DNA from: Sphingomonas rhizophila
Lineage (GTDB): Bacteria; Pseudomonadota; Alphaproteobacteria; Sphingomonadales; Sphingomonadaceae
DNA length: 64,000 nt
Direction: 5' to 3'
Assembly (NCBI RefSeq): GCF_014396585.1
Contig: NZ_CP060717.1
Coordinates: 1,922,001-1,986,000 of the forward strand
Under the pieces are notes generated by a model. The model made no database searches, was not told the DNA's origin, and worked only from the letters and a program-made list of their open reading frames with translations. The translations under genes were made by a program, and so were the position numbers. Positions within the stretch are counted from its first letter, which is position 1. Each line of letters starts with the position of its first letter. Shown piece by piece: positions 29,064-39,700 of this stretch.

Positions 29064-29942
29064 TCACGCCACACTGGCGGTGCCGACCGTCGGTTCGACG
29101 CGAACACGCCGGCGCGCGGCGGTCAGCATCAGGTAAAGCCCGCCGATGATCATCGGAATGCACAACCATTGCCCCATGTGAAGCCCGGTCGCCTGCGCGA
29201 ACTCGGTCAGTTGGGCATCCGGTTCGCGGATGAATTCCACCCCGAAGCGGAACAGGCCGTAAAACAGGATGAAGGCACCGACGAGCTTGCCCGGCTGGTA
29301 CCGCGCATCGGTCCGCCAGAACATGAAGGCGAGGATGCCGAACAGGACGAGGCCTTCAAGCCCGGCCTCGTACAGCTGGCTCGGGTGGCGTGGCGGGCCG
29401 AGCGCCTGAACCCCGCCGATGTTTTCCGGGAAGCGCACCGCCCAGGGCGCGGTCGTCACCGCGCCCCATAGCTCACCGTTCACGAAATTGGCGAGGCGGC
29501 CGAAGAACAGGCCAAAGGGGACGCAGCAGGCGACATAATCGTGGATTCGCAGCCACTGCAGTTTCTGCTTCCAGGCGAGATAAAGGATCCCGAGCGAGGT
29601 GCCGATGACCCCGCCATGGAAGCTCATTCCGCCGTCCCACAGCTTGAAGATGCTGATCGGGTCGGCCAGATATTCGCCGAGGTTGTAGAACAGCACATAG
29701 CCGAGCCGGCCCCCGAGAATGATCCCGAGCGAGGCGTAGAAAACGAGGTCGTCGGCGTGGCGGCGGGCCATCGGCGATCCCGGCTGACGGATCAGCTTCA
29801 ACAGATACCAGTAGCCGACGAAGATGCCCGCCAGGTAGGCGAGGCTGTACCAACGCAGCTCGAAAAAGCCGAGATCGAGGGCAACCGGCGACAGGCCGAG
29901 GTCGGTGTAGCTGATGGCATCGGCATTATTCGTCAGCTGCAT
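29064..29942 (-). CDS. lgt: prolipoprotein diacylglyceryl transferase
   Basis: Inner-membrane enzyme that transfers diacylglycerol to the Cys of lipoprotein precursors, the first lipidation step. Signature segments are present: [23 protein letters not shown] and [13 protein letters not shown], together with [14 protein letters not shown] and [11 protein letters not shown]. It is 292 residues with seven membrane helices. The ATG at 29942 begins family similarity. Feeds the lipoproteins encoded elsewhere in this window, such as those at 2001, 6276, 6860 and 17180. Confidence 0.96.
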   Translation of the reverse strand: MQLTNNADAISYTDLGLSPVALDLGFFELRWYSLAYLAGIFVGYWYLLKLIRQPGSPMARRHADDLVFYASLGIILGGRLGYVLFYNLGEYLADPISIFKLWDGGMSFHGGVIGTSLGILYLAWKQKLQWLRIHDYVACCVPFGLFFGRLANFVNGELWGAVTTAPWAVRFPENIGGVQALGPPRHPSQLYEAGLEGLVLFGILAFMFWRTDARYQPGKLVGAFILFYGLFRFGVEFIREPDAQLTEFAQATGLHMGQWLCIPMIIGGLYLMLTAARRRVRVEPTVGTASVA

Positions 29943-30010
29943 GGATCGTGGGCTTTCCTCTTTGTCAGCCGCCTCATAGGGTGGCGGGCGGCAAAGGCAA
30001 AGGAGAGGAT

Positions 30011-31678
30011 ATGCCGGCCACGGAGCTTGATCGGAAATACGACCAGTCTTTCGCGGCACTGATCGGGCCGGGCGGCCGCATGGTCGTCGGGACGGACGAT
30101 CGCGGGCGGCAACGCGTGACCAACTTTCCCGCCACCCTTCCGGCCTTCTTCAAGGCCTTCTGCATGCTCCACGGAGCGACCGAGGCGGTGGTGTGCGGTG
30201 CCGAACGGCTGACCTTCGCGGATCTCGATCGGGTGTCGGACCGGCTGGCCCACGCGCTGGTGGCGCGCGGCATTGCGAAGGGCGACCGCGTTGGCATCGC
30301 CATGCGCAACTGCACGGCGTGGATCGTCAGCTACATGGCGGCGCTGAAGGCCGGCGGGGTCGCGACGCTGCTCAACGGCTGGTGGCAAGTGCATGAACTG
30401 GAACATGCCCTCGAACTGACCGAGCCCAAGCTGGTGCTGGCCGATGCCCCGCGCGCCCACCGCATCGGCGCGACCAGCTTTGCCGGGGATGTCGTCGCGC
30501 TGGATATCGACCTGCCGATCGAGCAGGTCATCGCGCCGCTGCTCGGTGACGGCGACGAAGCGACGCCATTGCCGGAAGTCACCCCGGAGGACGACGCCAC
30601 GATCCTGTTCACATCGGGATCGACCGGCGAATCCAAGGGCGCGGTGTCGACCCACGCCGCGGTCACCAGCGGGGTATACACCTACGCCGCGAGCATCCTC
30701 GTATTGCTCGGCATCCTGACCGGAGAAGGCCGGCCGCCGAAGAACCCGCCGCGCACCCTGGTCGCCGTGCCCTTCTTCCATGTCACCGGCGAAGTGCCGT
30801 TGCTGCTCAACAGCTTCGTCATCGGACGCGGCATGGTGCTGATGCCCAAGTGGGATGCAGGCGAGGCGCTGAAGCTGATCGAGCGGGAGAAGATCACCTA
30901 TTTCGTCGGTGTCCCGACGATGAGCCTTGAACTGATGAACCACCCCGATCGCGACCAGTACGACTTGTCGACGATGACCGACATCGCCGCCGGTGGCGCT
31001 CCGCGTCCGGTCGCTCACGTCAAGCGGCTGCAGGATGATTTCCCCGAGGCGCAGCCGGCCCTCGGCTACGGTCTGACCGAAACCAACGCGGTCGGGTGCG
31101 GCAATTACTGGGGCAATTACGCCGCCAAGCCGGCATCGACCGGCCGCGCCCTGCCCTTCGTCGAGGTCGCCATCCTCGACGATGCCGGCAAGGCGCTGCC
31201 CAGCGGCGAGATCGGCGAGGTCGGCATTCGCGCGGCGGCCAACATCAAGGGGTATTGGCGCAACGACGCCGCGACCAGGGCCGCCTTCACCGACGACGGA
31301 TATCTCCGCACCGGCGACATCGGCTACCAGGACGAGGACGGCTATCTGTTTATCGTCGACCGGAAGAAGGACATCATCATCCGCGGCGGTGAGAATATCT
31401 CCGCGGCGGAGGTCGAGGCAGCGCTCTATTCCTGTCCCGATGTGGCCGAGGCGGCCGTGTTCGGCATTCCGTCGGAGCGGCTGGGTGAAGTGCCGATCGC
31501 CGTGCTCCACCTGCGTGAGGGCAATGAGGCCGACGAGGCCGCGCTTCGCGCTCTGCTCGCCAGCAGGCTGGCGGCCTTCAAGATCCCGGAGACCTTCCAT
31601 TTCTCGGAAAGCCCGCTGCCTCGCCTCGGCACCGGCAAAATCGACCGCGTCGCGCTGAAGCAGCGCTTTACCGCCTGA
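30011..31678 (+). CDS. AMP-dependent acyl-CoA synthetase
   Basis: A 555-residue adenylate-forming ligase. [18 protein letters not shown] is the ATP loop; [21 protein letters not shown] and [15 protein letters not shown] complete the core; the catalytic Lys is in [10 protein letters not shown] near the C-terminus. Substrate is probably a fatty or aromatic carboxylic acid. The ATG at 30011 follows AGGAGAGG. It is divergent from lgt. Confidence 0.9.
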   Translation: MPATELDRKYDQSFAALIGPGGRMVVGTDDRGRQRVTNFPATLPAFFKAFCMLHGATEAVVCGAERLTFADLDRVSDRLAHALVARGIAKGDRVGIAMRNCTAWIVSYMAALKAGGVATLLNGWWQVHELEHALELTEPKLVLADAPRAHRIGATSFAGDVVALDIDLPIEQVIAPLLGDGDEATPLPEVTPEDDATILFTSGSTGESKGAVSTHAAVTSGVYTYAASILVLLGILTGEGRPPKNPPRTLVAVPFFHVTGEVPLLLNSFVIGRGMVLMPKWDAGEALKLIEREKITYFVGVPTMSLELMNHPDRDQYDLSTMTDIAAGGAPRPVAHVKRLQDDFPEAQPALGYGLTETNAVGCGNYWGNYAAKPASTGRALPFVEVAILDDAGKALPSGEIGEVGIRAAANIKGYWRNDAATRAAFTDDGYLRTGDIGYQDEDGYLFIVDRKKDIIIRGGENISAAEVEAALYSCPDVAEAAVFGIPSERLGEVPIAVLHLREGNEADEAALRALLASRLAAFKIPETFHFSESPLPRLGTGKIDRVALKQRFTA

Positions 31679-31680
31679 CG

Positions 31681-33814
31681 ATGGCATTGCCCGCCGTCGA
31701 TCGACGCGGCCTGCTGGTCGGCGGCGGCGCCGTCGCGGGCCTCGTCATCGCCTTTGCGTTGTGGCCACGAAGCCCGGGCTCGCCGCTCCGTGCGGCGCGC
31801 GAGGGCGAGGAAGTGTTCGGCTCGTATCTTCGAATTGGTAACGATGGACGCGTTGTCCTGGCGGTGCCGCAAGCCGAAACCGGGCAGGGCATCTGGACCG
31901 GCCTAGCCCAGGTTGCCGCCGACGAACTGGGCGCCGACTGGGAGCTGGTGTCGGTCGAGCCCGCTCCGGTGACCCCCGGCTACGACAACGCGCTGGCGGA
32001 AGGGGAATGGGGCCGGGCGATGCGGCTGACCGCGGGATCGACCTCGATCCGCGCTTTCGAAGCCCCAATTCGCAAGGCGGCAGCGAGCGCACGTGCGCTG
32101 CTGTGCGCGGCCGCAGCGGAGACATGGGACGTTGCGGCCCACGAGTGCGACACTTTCCGAGGTGAGGTCCGTCATGGCGGACGCCGGCTTGGCTTCGGTG
32201 CGCTCGTCGAACGCGCGGCACGGATCGGGCCGATGACGGACACGCCGCTGCGACCGGTGCGCAGCGGCGGCCTGTCGGGACAGCCGCTACGGCGATTGGA
32301 CCTCAACGCCAAGGCGAGCGGCAGCTGGCGTTTCGCCGGCGATGTCCGGCTGCCCAATATGGTGTTCGCGTCAATCCGCATGGCGCCGCCCCGCGGCCGT
32401 CTGCGCGCCTTCGACCGGGCGGCGGCGGAACGGCCTGACATCAAGCTCATCGTGAACGACCACTGGCTGGCGGCCATCGGGCCGACATGGTGGGCGGCCG
32501 AACAGGCCCTGAAGCGCGCCGGCCCCCAGTTCACCGGCCCGACCAACGCCGACACGCCGACGATCGAAGCCGCGCTTCACGCCACGCTGAAGCAGGGCAA
32601 GTTTAAAAGCTTCGCCGAACAGGGCGATTATGACTCGGCGACCGACGGCCTTCGTCCCATTGCCGCGACCTATATCTCCGCGCCGGCGGTGCATCTCTCG
32701 CTGGAACCGCCCGCGGCCGTTGCGCGGTTCATCAGCGGCGGGGTGGAAGTGTGGGCGCCGGGCCTTGCCCCGGTGTCGCCCGCGCTGCCGCGGCGCGCGC
32801 GGCCGGCATTGGAGAAGGATCGGTCAGCTTCTTCCCGATGGCGGCGGGTGATACGGGCGGCCGGGCGATCGAGGCCGAGGGGGTGGCGATCGTGGTCGCT
32901 CTTGCCAAGGCAGCCAACCGGCCGGTCGCGCTGACCTTTCCGGCGGCCGCCGCGCAGAACCAGGATCGCCCACGACCGCCGCTGCTGGCCCGGATGAGTG
33001 CGCTGCCCAATCCCGCCGGTGGCCTCGACAGTTGGCACGCCATCCTGGTCGGAGCCCCGGGAATCGACGCCGCGCTGGCCCGGGCGGATGGTTCGGCGAT
33101 GCCGGACTTCGCGCCGCGGGGATCGGTTCCTCCCTACGCCGTCCGGCAATGCGCATCGAAAGCGCGACCGCGCGACTGCCGATCGATTGCGGATACTTGC
33201 GCGGCGATGTCGAGTCCCTGGCGACCTTCGCCACCGAGAGTTTCATCGACGAACTGGCCCGTTCGCGCGGGATCGAGCCGCTGGCCTACCGGATCAGCAT
33301 GCTGGGCGGGCAGCCGCGCCTGGCTGGCGCCATGATGGCGGCCGGTGCGCTCGGCGGCTGGGACGGTGGCGGCCGCGGAAGCGCGATGGGGATCGCCTGC
33401 GCCTCGGCATATGGCAGCCATATCGGCCTGCTTGCCGAAGCGACCATCGGCCCCGACCAGCGGGTCAAGGTCGGCAAGTTGTCCGCGGCGGTCGATTGCG
33501 GCCGCGCGGTGAACCCGGAACTGGTGCGGCAACAGGTCGAGGGCGGACTACTGCACGCGCTGGTCAACGCCGCTGGCCCGGCGCCCGAAATCATTGCGGG
33601 CGTCGTTCGTGCCCGCCCCCTCGCCGCGCTCGGCCTGGATTCGCTGCGCGACGTTCCCAAGGTCGAGGTCCAGGTCATCGACAGCCGAGAGGCGCCGGGC
33701 GGGGTCAGCGGCCTCGGATCGCTGGTGTTGGCCGCTGCGGTCGGCAACGCCATTTACGCCGCAACGGGACAGCGCTTGCGCCGGCTGCCGTTCGACCCGA
33801 TGAGCCCGGCATGA
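31681..33814 (+). CDS. molybdopterin-dependent oxidoreductase large subunit (IorB-like), frameshifted twice as assembled
   Basis: Related to isoquinoline 1-oxidoreductase beta and aldehyde dehydrogenases of the xanthine oxidase family: VPQAETGQGIWTGLAQVAAD, ASIRMAPPRGRLRAFD, and, across the breaks, SVSFFPMAAGDTGGRAIEA and KLSAAVDCGRAVNPELVRQQ (cofactor loop). An Arg-rich leader with a hydrophobic segment (RRGLLVGGGAVAGLVIAF) suggests export or a membrane anchor. Breaks lie at GG 32772-32773 and CC 33143-33144; adding one base at each restores 711 residues. No small 2Fe-2S subunit gene is nearby. The stop overlaps the hemH start. Confidence 0.82.
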
Positions 33815-34820
33815 TCGACAAGCCATCCGACCACCCCGCGATTCCAACGCCGCGCATTGGCGTCCTGCTGCTCAACCTCGGCACGCCCGACGCGCCGGAA
33901 GCGGGCGCCGTTCGCCGCTACCTGGCGCAATTCCTGTCCGACCCGCGCGTCGTCGAGATCCCGCCGATCGCGTGGAAGCCGATTCTTCACGGGATCATCC
34001 TCCGCACCCGGCCGGCCAAGAGCGCCCATGCCTACCAGCAGGTTTGGACGGAAGACGGCTCTCCGCTCGCCGCAATAACCGCGCGGCAGGCCAAGTCTCT
34101 CCAGCAGCGACTGGGTGAGGAGATCGTCGTCGATTGGGCGATGCGATACGGCAACCCGTCGGTCGCGGCCGCGCTGGACCGGCTGTTGGCGGCGGGCGCA
34201 ACGCGAATTCTCGCGGCGCCGCTTTACCCGCAATATTGCGCGGCGACGACGGCGAGTGCCAACGACGCGTTGTTCGCGGCGGTTGCGGCGAAGCGATGGC
34301 AGCCTGCCCTTCGGACCCTCCCGCCATATTACGACGATCCCTCTACATCGGGGCGTTGAAGGAGGATCTCGAGCGGCAGATCGAGGCCCTCGATTTCAAG
34401 CCCGACCGGCTGCTGCTCAGCTTCCACGGCATGCCACAGCGGACGCTGACGCTTGGCGACCCCTACCATTGCAATTGCCAGAAGACCGCCCGCCTGCTCG
34501 GCGAAGCGATGGGACGGCCGGTGGACATCGCCTTCCAGTCGCGCTTCGGACGGGCGAAATGGCTGGAACCGGCCACTGACGTCGTGCTTCGCGGCTATCC
34601 GGCCGGGGGCGTCCGGACAGTCGCCATCGCCGCACCGGGCTTCTCGGCCGACTGTCTGGAAACGCTGGAAGAACTTGGCATCCGCGGACGCGAGGACTTC
34701 CTCGCTGCGGGCGGTACGCACTTCGCGCGGCTCGACTGCCTCAACGACGGCGACACCGGGATGCGGATGGTCGAAGCGCTCGTTCGGCGTGAACTTGCCG
34801 GTTGGATGGAGTCGACTTAA
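33811..34820 (+). CDS. hemH: ferrochelatase, frameshifted as assembled
   Basis: Inserts Fe2+ into protoporphyrin IX, the final step of protohaem synthesis. N-terminal GVLLLNLGTPDAPE and LSDPRVVEIP, then LLLSFHGMPQRTLTLGDPYH with the catalytic His, and RTVAIAAPGFSADCLETLEE are typical. The two halves are in different frames, parted at CCC 34339-34341; one extra C gives PYYDDPLYIGALKEDL and a normal 336-residue enzyme. Haem synthesis being required, the shift is probably an assembly error. Confidence 0.92.
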
Positions 34821-34848
34821 TCCGGGATAAGAAAAGATAAGGAGAGGA

Positions 34849-35574
34849 ATGATGGGACGAGTGGCGATCGTGACCGGCGGTACGCGCGGGATCGGCGAGG
34901 CGATCAGCATGGCGCTGAGGGACGAGGGAATGACGGTCGCCGCGAATTACGCCGGCAATGACGAGCGCGCCCGGGAATTCACCGAGCGGACCGGCATAAA
35001 GGCCTATAAGTGGGACGTCAGCGACTATGACGCCTGCCAGCAGGGCGTGAAGCAGATTGAGGCCGAGCTCGGCCCCGTCGACGTCCTCGTCAACAACGCC
35101 GGCATCACCCGCGATACGACGATGAAGCGGATGGATCATCAGAAGTGGCAGGAGGTTATCGACACCAACCTCGGCGGTTGCTTCAACATGGCCAAGGCGG
35201 TGTTCGAAGGGATGCAATCCCGCGGTTACGGCCGCATCGTCAACATCGGTTCGATCAACGGCCAGGCTGGCCAGTACGGCCAGGTGAATTACGCCGCCGC
35301 CAAGTCGGGCATTCACGGTTTCACCAAGGCCCTGGCGCAGGAAGGCGCGCGCAACGGCGTGACCGTCAATGCCATCGCGCCGGGCTACATCGACACCGAC
35401 ATGGTCGCCGCAGTGCCGGAAGAAGTGCTGGGCAAGATCATCGCCAAGATCCCGGTCAACCGGCTGGGCAAGGCCAGCGAGATCGCGCGCGGTGTGACGT
35501 TCCTGGTCGGCGAAGAGGCCGGTTTCGTCACCGGATCGACGCTTTCGATCAACGGTGGGCAGCATATGTATTGA
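34849..35574 (+). CDS. phaB: acetoacetyl-CoA reductase
   Basis: A 241-residue short-chain dehydrogenase: cofactor loop TGGTRGIGEAI, NNAG at about residue 80, catalytic Ser in NIGSINGQ and YxxxK as NYAAAKSG. The close fit to PhaB (VDVLVNNAGITRDTTMKRM, GRIVNIGSINGQAGQ) indicates NADPH-dependent reduction of acetoacetyl-CoA to 3-hydroxybutyryl-CoA for polyhydroxyalkanoate. No phaA or phaC is nearby. A strong terminator follows. Confidence 0.9.
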   Translation: MMGRVAIVTGGTRGIGEAISMALRDEGMTVAANYAGNDERAREFTERTGIKAYKWDVSDYDACQQGVKQIEAELGPVDVLVNNAGITRDTTMKRMDHQKWQEVIDTNLGGCFNMAKAVFEGMQSRGYGRIVNIGSINGQAGQYGQVNYAAAKSGIHGFTKALAQEGARNGVTVNAIAPGYIDTDMVAAVPEEVLGKIIAKIPVNRLGKASEIARGVTFLVGEEAGFVTGSTLSINGGQHMY

Positions 35575-35603
35575 TGGTCCCGCCCATCGAAAATCGTTCG
35601 TCC

Positions 35604-35636
35604 GACGGCCCGGAGTTTTCCGGGCCGTCTTGCTTT
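35604..35636 (+). terminator. Rho-independent terminator after phaB
   Basis: A perfect 11-bp stem (35604-35614 with 35619-35629), loop GTTT, then TTGCTTT. It separates phaB from the small ribbon-helix-helix gene. Confidence 0.8.
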
Positions 35637-35647
35637 AGGGTGGCGCA

Positions 35648-35890
35648 ATGACCGAATACGGCAAGCCGACCAAGCGTTCCGTCACCATTGCCGGGCATGA
35701 AACGTCGATCAGTCTGGAGCCGATGTTCTGGACAGCGTTGGAAGAGGCGGCGCGGGCGGAGTCGCTTCCGCTCAATGCATTGATCGCCAGGATCGACGCG
35801 GAGCGACTGCACACGCCGGGCGGCCCCCCCAACCTGACGTCCACGCTGCGGCAGTGGTTATGGCTGCGCCGCGGCGTCCCGGACAGCTGA
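35648..35890 (+). CDS. ribbon-helix-helix domain protein
   Basis: An 80-residue protein of the RHH_4 type: KRSVTIAGHETSISLEPMFW is the beta strand and first helix, WTALEEAARAESLPLNALIARI the second. Such small proteins are common in alphaproteobacteria and may bind DNA, but targets are unknown. Its 3' end overlaps the convergent ATP-grasp gene by 33 bases. Confidence 0.75.
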   Translation: MTEYGKPTKRSVTIAGHETSISLEPMFWTALEEAARAESLPLNALIARIDAERLHTPGGPPNLTSTLRQWLWLRRGVPDS

Positions 35891-36712
35891 GGCGAAGGCG
35901 GCGCCGCGATCGGCGCTGTGGTGAAGGAACAGCGCCGGCTCGATCAGTTCCAGCTCCATGATTTTCAGGGCGCCATCGCCACTTCGGATGATGTCGACGC
36001 GCGCGTAGGTTGCCCGGGCCGGCGCCGCGGCAAGCGCCGCTCGGGCGAGCTCGACCGAGCCTGCCGGCGCTTCGCATGGCTCGTCGAAGCCGCCGAGATG
36101 TGGCTGCACCCGGAAGTCGCCGGGCTTTGGCCGCTTGATGATCGCGTGACTGAGCACGCCGTCGAACATTAGCAGCGACCATTCACCAGTGCCTTCGATC
36201 GAGCGCTCGAACGGCTGGACCAACATTCGCGTGCCCGCGACATCGTCCGGGACGACGTCATTCATTCCCAGCCGGTACGTGCCGTGCGCGCCGGCCGAGA
36301 TTGGTGGTTTGACGATCAGTTCGTCCGTCGCGAACCGCGAGCGGGCGGCGGCAAGGTCGGGATCATCCAGGCGATCTACGGCAACGGTATCGACCGTCGG
36401 AATGCCTCGCTCACCCAGCTCGGCGAGGTATGTCTTGTCACTGTTCCAGCGGAGCAGCGGTGCCGGATTGACCAGCCGCCACTGCTCGCGCTCCGCCTGG
36501 TCGAGCAGCGCCATCCATCGCGTGAACTCGAGGTTGTAGCCCCAGGCGACCAACGGCAGGATCAGGTCGAAGGCAGACACATCGCCCGGTTCGGTCCAAG
36601 GTCGCGGCTCGACGACGAGGTCGACACGGCGCAGCGCCTCGGCCTGGTTGCCGTAGGCCCAATCCCAGCGTTCCGGATAGTCGGGCGCCGGAACCAGCAA
36701 GCAGACCCGCAC
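35858..36712 (-). CDS. ATP-grasp-like hypothetical protein
   Basis: A 284-residue protein with an ATP-grasp layout: an N-terminal pre-grasp domain, then FATDELIVKPPISAGAHGTY (nucleotide-binding strand and loop), MLVQPFERSIEGTGEWSLLM and RVDIIRSGDGALKIMELELI (metal-binding acidic strands). It resembles glutathione-synthetase-like carboxylate-amine ligases found beside other housekeeping genes. The substrates are unknown. Confidence 0.78.
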   Translation of the reverse strand: MRVCLLVPAPDYPERWDWAYGNQAEALRRVDLVVEPRPWTEPGDVSAFDLILPLVAWGYNLEFTRWMALLDQAEREQWRLVNPAPLLRWNSDKTYLAELGERGIPTVDTVAVDRLDDPDLAAARSRFATDELIVKPPISAGAHGTYRLGMNDVVPDDVAGTRMLVQPFERSIEGTGEWSLLMFDGVLSHAIIKRPKPGDFRVQPHLGGFDEPCEAPAGSVELARAALAAAPARATYARVDIIRSGDGALKIMELELIEPALFLHHSADRGAAFASAVRDAAAQP

Positions 36713-36720
36713 CGTAGTTC

Positions 36721-39700
36721 CTAGCGCGCGAGCAGGATTCGTGCCTGGCCCGAAATCTGCGCGAGCATCGCCGCGCTGACGTTGCCCGACAGGCGTGCCC
36801 GGTCGATCAGCGCCCGGAATTGGGCGATGCGGCGCGGATTGCGCTCGACCCAGCGTTCGACGCTTTCGTCCGGATCGCCGCTACGCGTCCGGCCCAGGAA
36901 TTCGATGCGGAGTTGCTCGAAGTCGCGGGTGAGTCCGGCGGTCAACAGCCGCTCCCACTGGTCGGTCGGGGTGAACCGCGCCGTCTGTTGCTGCGCCCAG
37001 TCGAGGCCGAGCACCTCGCCGAGACGCGTATAGGCACGTGTCAGGGTGAAAATGTCGAAATCCTTGGCCGCGCCGAGCGCGACCACGCCGAACGCACCGT
37101 CGAGCTCGTAAAGCCGCACCAGCGCATCCACCACCGGCTTGTCGGCCCCGAGCTTTTCATAGGCGTCGCGACGAGCGGCCGCTTCGCCGCGAACTTCGGC
37201 GCGGATCAGCGCGTCGGTCCGGTCGGAAATCCGGTCGAGACCCGGCGCCAGCACTTCGAGGATCTTCGAAACGCTCGTTTCGCCGGCGGCGGCGCGGATG
37301 ATGTCGCCCAGATGCGCGCGCATCGACCGGGCGGCGGCGGCGAACAGTTCGATGCGCGCCGTTTCCGGAATGCTCGCCCGTTCGATCCGCTGCCACAGGA
37401 TCGGCATGTCCAGCAGCCGTTCCGCGACGAGGAACGCCGCGACGACGCCGGGCAGGCCGACGCCCTCCTCCTCGGTCAGGTCGAGCGCGACGCTCGGCCC
37501 GAGGCGGTTGACGATGCGGTTGGCGACCTTCGTGGCGATGATCTGGTGGCGCAGCCGGTGGGCGCGGATCGCGTCGCCATGTGCCTTGACCATATCGTCG
37601 GGGAAAGCGGCGAGCAGTTCGGCTTCCATCACCGGTTCGTCGGCGAGCTTCAGTTCTTCTGCCGCGCCCTGCAGCGTCAGCTTGGCCATCGACAGGACGA
37701 CGGCGAGCTCCGGCCGGGTCAGCCCGCGCTGGTCGACCGCGCGGCGAAGAAGCGCGTCGGACCCTTCCAGGCCCTCCACCTTCCGGTCGAGCCGGCCGCT
37801 GCCTTCCAGCATCTCGATGGTGCGCACGAAGCCCGGCAGGCCCTTGGCGCCCTGTGCCTCGGCGATCGAGAGGGCGAGGCTCTGCAGCCGGTTGTCTTCC
37901 AGCACCAGTTTCGCGACGTCGTCGGTCATCTTGGCGAGAAGGACGTTGCGCTTCGCCTCCGTCAGCCGCCCTTCGCGCATCTCGCGATTCAGCGGGATCT
38001 TGATGTTGACCTCGTTATCCGAGCAGTCGACGCCCGCCGAATTGTCGATGAAGTCGGTGTTGATCCGCCCACCCATCGCCGCGAATTCGATCCGGCCGGC
38101 CTGGGTAATGGCAAGGTTGGCGCCTTCGCCAATGACCTTGGCGGCCACGTCGCGACCGTCGATGCGCAGCGAGTCGTTGGCCGGATCGCCGACCTGCGCA
38201 TGGCTTTGCGCCGACGACTTGATGTAGGTGCCGATGCCGCCGAACCACAGCAGGTCGACCGGCGCCTTCAGGATCGCGGTGATCAGCGACGTCGGGTCGG
38301 TTTCGGCGACGTCAAGGCCGAGCGCCTCCTGCGCCTGCGGCGTCAGCGTGATCGACTTCTGCGAGCGTGGGATGATCATCCCGCCCTTCGACAGCAGCTT
38401 GCGATCATAATCGTCCCAACTGGACCGCGGCAGTTCGAACATGCGCTTGCGCTCGGTCCAGCTTTTGGCCGGATCTGGATTGGGATCGATAAAGATGTGG
38501 CGATGGTCGAAGGCCGCGACCAGCTGGATCGCCTTGGACAACAGCATACCGTTGCCGAACACGTCACCCGACATGTCGCCGCAACCGGCAACGCGGACCG
38601 GGTCGACCTGGACGTTGACGCCCATTTCGAGGAAGTGCCGCTGGACCGAAATCCACGCGCCCTTCGCGGTGATGCCCATCGCCTTGTGGTCGTAGCCGTT
38701 CGACCCGCCCGAGGCGAAGGCATCGCCCAGCCAGAAGTTGCGGTCCAGCGCGATCGCGTTGGCAACGTCGCTGAACGACGCGGTACCCTTGTCGGCGGCG
38801 ACCACGAAGTAGGGATCGTCGCCGTCGTGGATGACGACCTTTTCAGGGTGCACCACCTTGTCATCGACGATGTTGTCGGTGACCGACAGCAAAGAGCGGA
38901 TGAAGATGCGGTAGCTCTCCGTGCCTTCGGCCAGCCAGGCGTCGCGATCGGTGACGGCGTTCGGCAACTGCTTCGGGTAAAATCCGCCCTTCGCGCCGGT
39001 CGGCACGATCACGGCGTTCTTGACCAGCTGCGCCTTCATCAGCCCGAGGATCTCGGTCCGGAAGTCGTCGCGCCGGTCGGACCAGCGGAGGCCACCGCGA
39101 GCGATCGGGCCCCCGCGCAAATGGATGCCCTCGACCCGCGGCGAATAGACCCAGATCTCGCGATAGGGGATCGGCGCCGGAAGGCCCGGGATCAGCTTGG
39201 AATCGAACTTGAACGCCAGCGCCTCGCGCGCCGCGGGCGAGAAGGCATTGGTGCGAAGCGTTGCATCGACGACCGAACGCATCAGGCGAAGGATGCGGTC
39301 GTCGTCGATGCCACGGACGTCGGACAGCGCCTCGTCGAAGGCGGCGGCACTGCGCGCAATCGCCGCGCCGCTGCCGCCATTGCGCGACGGGTCGTGGGCC
39401 GCACGGAACAGTTCGATGAGGGCAATCGTCGCCTTGGGCGCGCGCCGCAACGCATCGACCACCGTACCGAGGCCATAGGCCACGCCGGTCTGGCGAAGGT
39501 ACCGGAACCATGCGCGGAGCAAGATCACGGCCTGCGCATCCAGCCCTGCGTACAGCAACAACTGATTGAACAGGTCGTCTTCGGCCTCGCGGCCAAGCAC
39601 CGATGCGATGGCGTTTTCAACCACCTCGGCATTTTCGAGGATGCCCTCCTCGTCCGCGCCGGCGGGAAACTCGAGCTGGAAGTCGTGGATGAAGCCGAGG

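Noticed and set aside
29933..31687. 584-residue minus-strand frame over the acyl-CoA synthetase
   Set aside because: Antisense shadow of a clearly coding gene.
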